Shown here: positions 48,483 to 52,801 of the stretch, in pieces
Layout: each line of letters opens with the position of its first letter
How positions within the stretch are numbered: position 1 is the stretch's first letter
Source: Halomonas colorata
GTDB lineage: Bacteria; Pseudomonadota; Gammaproteobacteria; Pseudomonadales; Halomonadaceae
Length of the DNA: 52,801 bases
Direction: 5' to 3'
Assembly (NCBI RefSeq): GCF_014897985.1
Contig: NZ_JABUZA010000033.1
Span: forward strand, 1-52,801
Notes under the pieces: model-generated
Told to the model about the DNA's origin: nothing
What the model saw: only the letters and a program-made list of their open reading frames with translations
Databases searched by the model: none
Translations under genes and position numbers: made by a program

Positions 48483-50537
48483 ATGTCTTCACGTTGGAAA
48501 AAAATCCCTCCCGTTTCTTTGGTCGCGGTTTTTATATCGGCTTCTTGTTATGCAGAGGAGGCGGAAAACCAGGTTTTCGAGATCGAACCTATCGTTGTGA
48601 CCGCACAAAAAGTTGAGCAAGGATCTCAGGATGTTCCAGTAAGCCTGTCTGTTTTTTCTGAAAAAGAATTAGAAAAAAGAAATATCAGTGACACTTACGA
48701 CCTGGTCAATAAGACTCCGAATTTAAGTATGATTAAATCCGGCAACCCTTCCGATGCCAGTTTTTTGTCCTTGCGAGGAATTACACCAACAATGGAAGGG
48801 TCGCAGACAGTATTGTTTCTGGTTGATGGCGTTCCCTATCTGACTTTTGATACAGATATTTTTGATGCAGAGCGCGTTGAGGTATTACGGGGACCGCAAG
48901 GTACTCTGTATGGTAAAAATGCCTCCTCTGGCGTTATCAATGTCATAACTAATGCCCCTGAATTTCGAAAAGAAGGAAGCGTTGGGCTCGGGGTTGGTAA
49001 TTACGGCGAACTCAAAACGACTCTGATTTCCAATGATGCAATCAATAATGAACTGGCATATCGGGCGGCATTTCAGTTTGATAAGAATGACGGATATTTC
49101 ACGCGCTCTACGGATGGCAATGATGAACTCGATGATGTGAATAATTTAAATGGACGCGTGAAACTTAGATGGAGTCCATTAGACTCAAGATGGGACATGA
49201 TTACGACCATCCAGGGCCAGAAGCAGCGTAACGGAAACAATTCATTTGCATCGTTAAGTCAAATAAAATCCGACTCTCATAAAGTCTATTCGGACACAGA
49301 CGGGTATAATGATGTTGATGTGTATACAGGATCGGTACGGGTCAGTCGACAAGGTAATAACGTTGATTTTACATCGACTACTGCGTATACATACGAAAAT
49401 AAAGATAGCGAGCAGGATCTGGATTTTACCCCTCTTCCGGAATATCAAACTGTTTTAGATGTGATTTCAAAGCAGAAGCGATTTACGCAGGAGTTCCGTT
49501 TTAATTCAAAGCAGGATCAGGCATTGAGATGGCTGACTGGTATCTACTTTGAAAACGAAGATTCAATAAATGATATTGATTATTACTATATGGAGTACCC
49601 AATGGGTGACTCCTATTCAGATATGGAGTCACTAAACTACGCTGTATTCGGTAACGTCAGCTATCTTATAAGTGATCAATGGGAATTCGTTTCTGGTCTG
49701 CGTTATGACCGCTCAGAACTGGATTTCGATTATGCCAGTGGCGCGATGTCCGCTCAGTATACCAATTCTTACACGAAACTTCTGCCAAAAGTGGGCGTAA
49801 ACTATTATGCAGGTGAAAATGTCATGGTTTACACCTCGGTTTCTGAAGGCTATAAGAGTGGTAGTTTTAACCCATTGGTACCAAGTGGAGTGGCGCCTGC
49901 CTATGATCCGGAATATACCATGAATTACGAATTGGGTATGAAGAGTCAGTGGTTGGATGGCCGCCTGACAGTCAATGGCGCCCTGTTCTGGATTGACTGG
50001 AAGGATCAGCAGGTTGAGCAGCAGCAATATCCTTATTCATATACCGATAATGCGGGTAAGACTGTCAGTCGTGGCGTTGAATTGGACGTTAGTTGGATGG
50101 CAACTTCTGATTTAAAGCTTTTCGCCAACGGCGGATATAATGATGCTCATTTCGATGATTACAATGTGTCTCGGTATGATGGTAGTGGTAATTATGTAGG
50201 AGATTATGATTATTCCGATAAAAGTCCGGCGAACACACCTGGTTATACTTATACGCTGGGCGCTGACTATACGTTTATGAATAATTATTTTGTAAATTTT
50301 GATTATAGCGTTATAGGAAAAATGTATTTTGATAATGAAAACACAGAAAGTCAGTCAGATTTTGGTGTGTTTAATGTTCGGACTGGTTATGCAGACAGTA
50401 GATATGAAGCTTCGCTGTGGGCTAAGAATCTTTTTGATGAAGAATATGTTACTCGTGCATTTGTCATGAACGATAATTGGTATGGCCGCTCCGGCGATCC
50501 AATGACTATGGGAGTTGATTTCAAAGTCAAGTGGTAG
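48483..50537 (+). CDS. TonB-dependent siderophore receptor, FyuA-like
   Basis: The 684-residue protein begins with a signal peptide ending near ASCYAEEAE, then a TonB box-like IEPIVVTAQK. The plug domain follows (about 45-160: PNLSMIKSG, FLSLRGIT, VEVLRGPQGTLYGKNASSG). A 22-strand barrel ends in an aromatic-rich strand with terminal Trp (VDFKVKW). Start: ATG 48483 with GAGGA eight bases upstream. Its place beside the biosynthetic genes, and a separate Fur box, say it takes up the ferri-siderophore made here. FyuA, the yersiniabactin/pesticin receptor, is the closest type I recognise. Confidence 0.93.
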   Translation: MSSRWKKIPPVSLVAVFISASCYAEEAENQVFEIEPIVVTAQKVEQGSQDVPVSLSVFSEKELEKRNISDTYDLVNKTPNLSMIKSGNPSDASFLSLRGITPTMEGSQTVLFLVDGVPYLTFDTDIFDAERVEVLRGPQGTLYGKNASSGVINVITNAPEFRKEGSVGLGVGNYGELKTTLISNDAINNELAYRAAFQFDKNDGYFTRSTDGNDELDDVNNLNGRVKLRWSPLDSRWDMITTIQGQKQRNGNNSFASLSQIKSDSHKVYSDTDGYNDVDVYTGSVRVSRQGNNVDFTSTTAYTYENKDSEQDLDFTPLPEYQTVLDVISKQKRFTQEFRFNSKQDQALRWLTGIYFENEDSINDIDYYYMEYPMGDSYSDMESLNYAVFGNVSYLISDQWEFVSGLRYDRSELDFDYASGAMSAQYTNSYTKLLPKVGVNYYAGENVMVYTSVSEGYKSGSFNPLVPSGVAPAYDPEYTMNYELGMKSQWLDGRLTVNGALFWIDWKDQQVEQQQYPYSYTDNAGKTVSRGVELDVSWMATSDLKLFANGGYNDAHFDDYNVSRYDGSGNYVGDYDYSDKSPANTPGYTYTLGADYTFMNNYFVNFDYSVIGKMYFDNENTESQSDFGVFNVRTGYADSRYEASLWAKNLFDEEYVTRAFVMNDNWYGRSGDPMTMGVDFKVKW

Positions 50538-50683
50538 GTTCGTATATAGTTTTTGTTTTTTCGGTTGTATGTTTTTTGCGATAACATTAAATGTTTTCCG
50601 GGTAGGCATATTGGATATCTAGCCAGTATGTGTGCCTGGATTTTTTATTTGTATATCGTTTTTTTATTTTAAGGGTGTCGCTG

Positions 50684-51388
50684 GTGCCTAGATCGAGTGA
50701 ATGTTTTATTGGTAAGTCTGAAGTTTTACATTTGGGAGGTGAGTTTATTTATGTTCGTTATTTTGATGTAATTAATTTTATTGAAAATGATATTTATCCA
50801 TATGATATATTTTTGCCTTTGCAGCTAAATGCAGCGGCGGTCAAGCGTAAGGCTGAATTCATCGCCGGTAGAGTTGTAGCTTGTGATGCTATATGTGCGT
50901 TAGAAGAAAAACCGGTCCAACTCGATATTGGTGGAAATCGTGAGCCAATTTGGCCGAAAGGTTTTGTTGGTTCAATTTCCCACAATGATAAGTGTGCGGT
51001 TGCCGTTGCAAAGTATAGGGAGCCGGTGTTGCTAGGTGTAGATGTTGAAAATTGGATGTCTCAAGAGCAAAGTGTAGATTTGTCAGGAATTATTGCAGGG
51101 AGAGCAGAGGTTTCATTGTTGAAAAGTTTATCACTTTCTTATTCGCAGGGGCTGACGATTTTATTTTCGGGTAAAGAAAGTTTATTTAAAGCTATTTATC
51201 CGGTATCGCATCGATACTTTGAGTTTTCTGACTCAAAGGTGGTTTTTTGGAATGAGAAGTATAATTATTTTGTTGTTGAATTGTCATCCAGTGTTTTAGA
51301 TATTTTGAGGCGGAATTTGGTGTTTAAAATTTTCTATAATTGTGAGCCAGGGCAGGTTTTTACATTGGCCATTTCTATAGTTGATTAG
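50684..51388 (+). CDS. 4'-phosphopantetheinyl transferase, EntD type
   Basis: The 234-residue product carries the three family motifs: FVGSISHNDKCAVAVA, LLGVDVENW (magnesium-binding Asp and Glu) and FSGKESLFKA. The enzyme transfers phosphopantetheine from CoA to the carrier-protein serines of the two large synthases, which is essential for their activity. The start is taken as GTG 50684 with AAGGG eight bases upstream; a reading from 50630 would add a hydrophobic stretch not usual in the family. The gene is AT-richer than the NRPS genes, which may reflect a different origin. Confidence 0.93.
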   Translation: MPRSSECFIGKSEVLHLGGEFIYVRYFDVINFIENDIYPYDIFLPLQLNAAAVKRKAEFIAGRVVACDAICALEEKPVQLDIGGNREPIWPKGFVGSISHNDKCAVAVAKYREPVLLGVDVENWMSQEQSVDLSGIIAGRAEVSLLKSLSLSYSQGLTILFSGKESLFKAIYPVSHRYFEFSDSKVVFWNEKYNYFVVELSSSVLDILRRNLVFKIFYNCEPGQVFTLAISIVD

Positions 51389-51610
51389 AATATTTTTTAA
51401 TATACGTTAATGCTAGTGGTGTACTAATCGTCGTAGTCAAGATTCTGCCAGAACCTGATATTATTCAGATGGCCCCCGGTTTCTGGCCCTTCCGTGTACG
51501 TTCAGGGATATGTGGGCATTGCAATGATGCTGCAAGCGCTCCAACATACCTGCGTCAACCAGTCACGTCGCTGTATGGTAAGCAATCAAAGTACACCAGA
51601 TGGAGTTTTC

Positions 51611-52411
51611 GTGATTCCGTGTCAAAAACAACTGCCCATGATTCTGGCTTTTGGCTGGATGTCGGTTGCCAGCGCTGATGAAGATTGTCTGGCGTCAGCC
51701 CAGACGGACCTGGAACGTATTTACTGTGAGGTTGTGGCGCGTGGTGGTGCGGGCCTGCCTTCTATGATGGATTTCAGGCGTAATGATTCAAGGGTGCAGG
51801 CGCTCTTGTTGCGTCAGCCGGCTAGGAGTCTGGGGCTGACATTGCCTGAGGTTTCCTCCATTCCTGAACCAGAGGTGGCCAGGCAAACAGAGGAGCCCGC
51901 GAAAGAATCCGGCTCTGAGCTTGCGATTACCCGAGTGTTGGCGGGTTGCCAGTTGCAGGAAGAACTCATTCAGTGTCCGGGCCTGGCCTATGAACTGGCA
52001 GCTAATCGTTCACTGGAAACATTGGACGACGGCGTTCTGGAACCGGGTAATCGCCTTGGAATAGTGCCTTTCGATGGTGAGCGTAATGATGATGAAGCCG
52101 TACGAACCTATCTTTCGGCCGCCTATGATCGTTACATTCCCCAAATGCTGGCCATTGGCCTTGGCGCGAATACCATGAGCTTTACGGCGTTTCACAACGC
52201 CTTTCATACCCTGGAAAGCGGCGGCGTGGATTTTTCCGAGCGCATGGAAAAGACCTACGAGCTGCTCAAACAGGATCGAAAAACTCTGGGCTTGAAGACC
52301 CGTTATCACAATGAGTTGCCAGAAAGCCTGTCTCTGTGTGAAACCATCAATCGCGACGTTATTGTGTGCGACAACGTTAGGACCAACTGGGTTTTTGTCC
52401 GGGCGGATTAA
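51611..52411 (+). CDS. Exported protein of unknown function
   Basis: From GTG 51611 (GGAG five bases upstream) the 266-residue product has a signal peptide ending near MSVASADEDC. It is then polar, with a central glutamate/proline-rich linker (about 75-100) and a C-terminal helical domain (SLSLCETINRDVIVCDNVRT at the end) containing several cysteines. An open frame upstream to 51494 has no ribosome binding site. No family is recognised. The gene lies outside the siderophore operon and could be the beginning of unrelated resident DNA. Confidence 0.55.
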   Translation: MIPCQKQLPMILAFGWMSVASADEDCLASAQTDLERIYCEVVARGGAGLPSMMDFRRNDSRVQALLLRQPARSLGLTLPEVSSIPEPEVARQTEEPAKESGSELAITRVLAGCQLQEELIQCPGLAYELAANRSLETLDDGVLEPGNRLGIVPFDGERNDDEAVRTYLSAAYDRYIPQMLAIGLGANTMSFTAFHNAFHTLESGGVDFSERMEKTYELLKQDRKTLGLKTRYHNELPESLSLCETINRDVIVCDNVRTNWVFVRAD

Positions 52412-52463
52412 TAGTCCCTGAGCAGTTCTATAACGTTGTGGAGATTTCGATGAACGGTTTGCC

Positions 52464-52733
52464 TTACACCATCCGGTAGCGCCGTTCCGGCCTGCCAATG
52501 CTGCCATAGCTGACTTCGGCCACTAGCGTGCCGGTGCCGGTCATGTATTCCAGGTAGCGTCTTGCGGTAGTGCGCGATGCACCCATGGCGGCGCCCACTT
52601 CCTCTGCACTCCAGGGCTTGCCGTCGGCAATTAACTCCCGGATCTTGTCCAGAGTAATGACATCAATGCCCTTTGGCAGCCGGTGATGGCTGTCGTTGGC
52701 TGTGTCGCCAGCGCTGCGTGGGAGCGTAAGCGT
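52464..52733 (-). pseudogene. C-terminal fragment of a CitB/DcuR-type response regulator
   Basis: On the minus strand the frame reads LPKGIDVITLDKIRELIADG, WSAEEVGAAMGASRTTARRY, LEYMTGTGTLVAEVSYGSIG, RPERRYRMV, stop. This is the winged-helix output domain of response regulators that control citrate, malate or other dicarboxylate uptake. The receiver domain is missing: a TGA in frame at 52734-52736 and unrelated sequence to the window end replace it. It is thus a broken remnant, probably at a recombination joint. 52412-52463 and 52737-52801 show nothing else. Confidence 0.7.
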
Positions 52734-52801
52734 TCATTCCACGACGTAGTTGACCTACTTCACGTCACGGAGAGGCCTTAATAACTCCGGCGAGACCTTG
52801 T

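Noticed and set aside
51389..51610. Open reading frames between the phosphopantetheinyl transferase gene and the exported-protein gene
   Set aside because: No ribosome binding site or recognisable family; overlapping frames suggest chance or an unidentified remnant.

Overview
This window looks like a plasmid, or plasmid-derived DNA, from a gammaproteobacterium, probably a marine or halophilic one; the host guess is low confidence. The plasmid reading rests on an iteron origin with a DnaA box next to a Rep-type initiator, a ParA/ribbon-helix-helix partition pair, a KfrA-like protein with its own operator repeats, a RES/Xre toxin-antitoxin pair and several insertion sequences. I saw no rRNA, tRNA or CRISPR array.

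Layout. 1-3455: five co-directional envelope genes (small membrane proteins, a DsbA-like thiol oxidoreductase, an exported protein, an M48 metalloprotease), possibly the tail of a transfer module. 3456-6681: partition and accessory block (ParA, small DNA-binding protein, Fic enzyme, exported endonuclease/exonuclease/phosphatase-fold nuclease with a helix-hairpin-helix tail), with the heptamer AACCTCA/TGAGGTT in its intergenic gaps. 6682-8871: iteron origin, Rep, small gene. 8875-12940: two inverted IS630-family copies around an IS1380-type transposase remnant and an acidic DUF4214 repeat protein. 12942-14141: a 5'-truncated TIR-like gene and a membrane/winged-helix gene that appear to sit in integron-type cassettes. 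14275-16223: an unrecognised protein coupled to an ADP-ribosylglycohydrolase. 16018-18338 (minus): a tightly packed operon of small membrane and NinX-like genes. 18468-20415: KfrA and the RES/Xre module. 20459-22368: two small genes and a complete IS5-family element with CTAA target duplications.

22800-51388 is the centrepiece: a Fur-controlled thiazoline siderophore (or other metallophore) locus. Two giant assembly-line proteins read FAAL-ACP-KS-ACP-Cy-A(MT-like)-PCP-Cy-A-PCP and docking-Cy-A(MT)-PCP-TE. They are followed by a saccharopine-dehydrogenase-like reductase, a thiazolinyl imide reductase (Irp3/PchG type), a type II thioesterase, two half-ABC transporters (YbtP/YbtQ type), an MFS permease (YbtX/Irp8 type), a FyuA-like TonB-dependent receptor and an EntD-type phosphopantetheinyl transferase. 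The logic is that of yersiniabactin, pyochelin and micacocidin: three cysteine-type modules with heterocyclisation. It starts from a fatty acid instead of salicylate, and its single ketosynthase has neither an acyltransferase nor a ketoreductase in the window. Two divergently diverged but equally spaced control regions, upstream of the NRPS and of the receptor, share a Fur box plus a palindrome TTTG(C/A)AA-N7-TTGCAAA.

51389-52801 holds an exported protein of unknown function and, on the minus strand, a C-terminal fragment of a CitB/DcuR-type response regulator. The most novel points are the AT-less FAAL-started assembly line, the shared Fur-plus-palindrome control element, and the cassette-like TIR/winged-helix pair broken by IS630.
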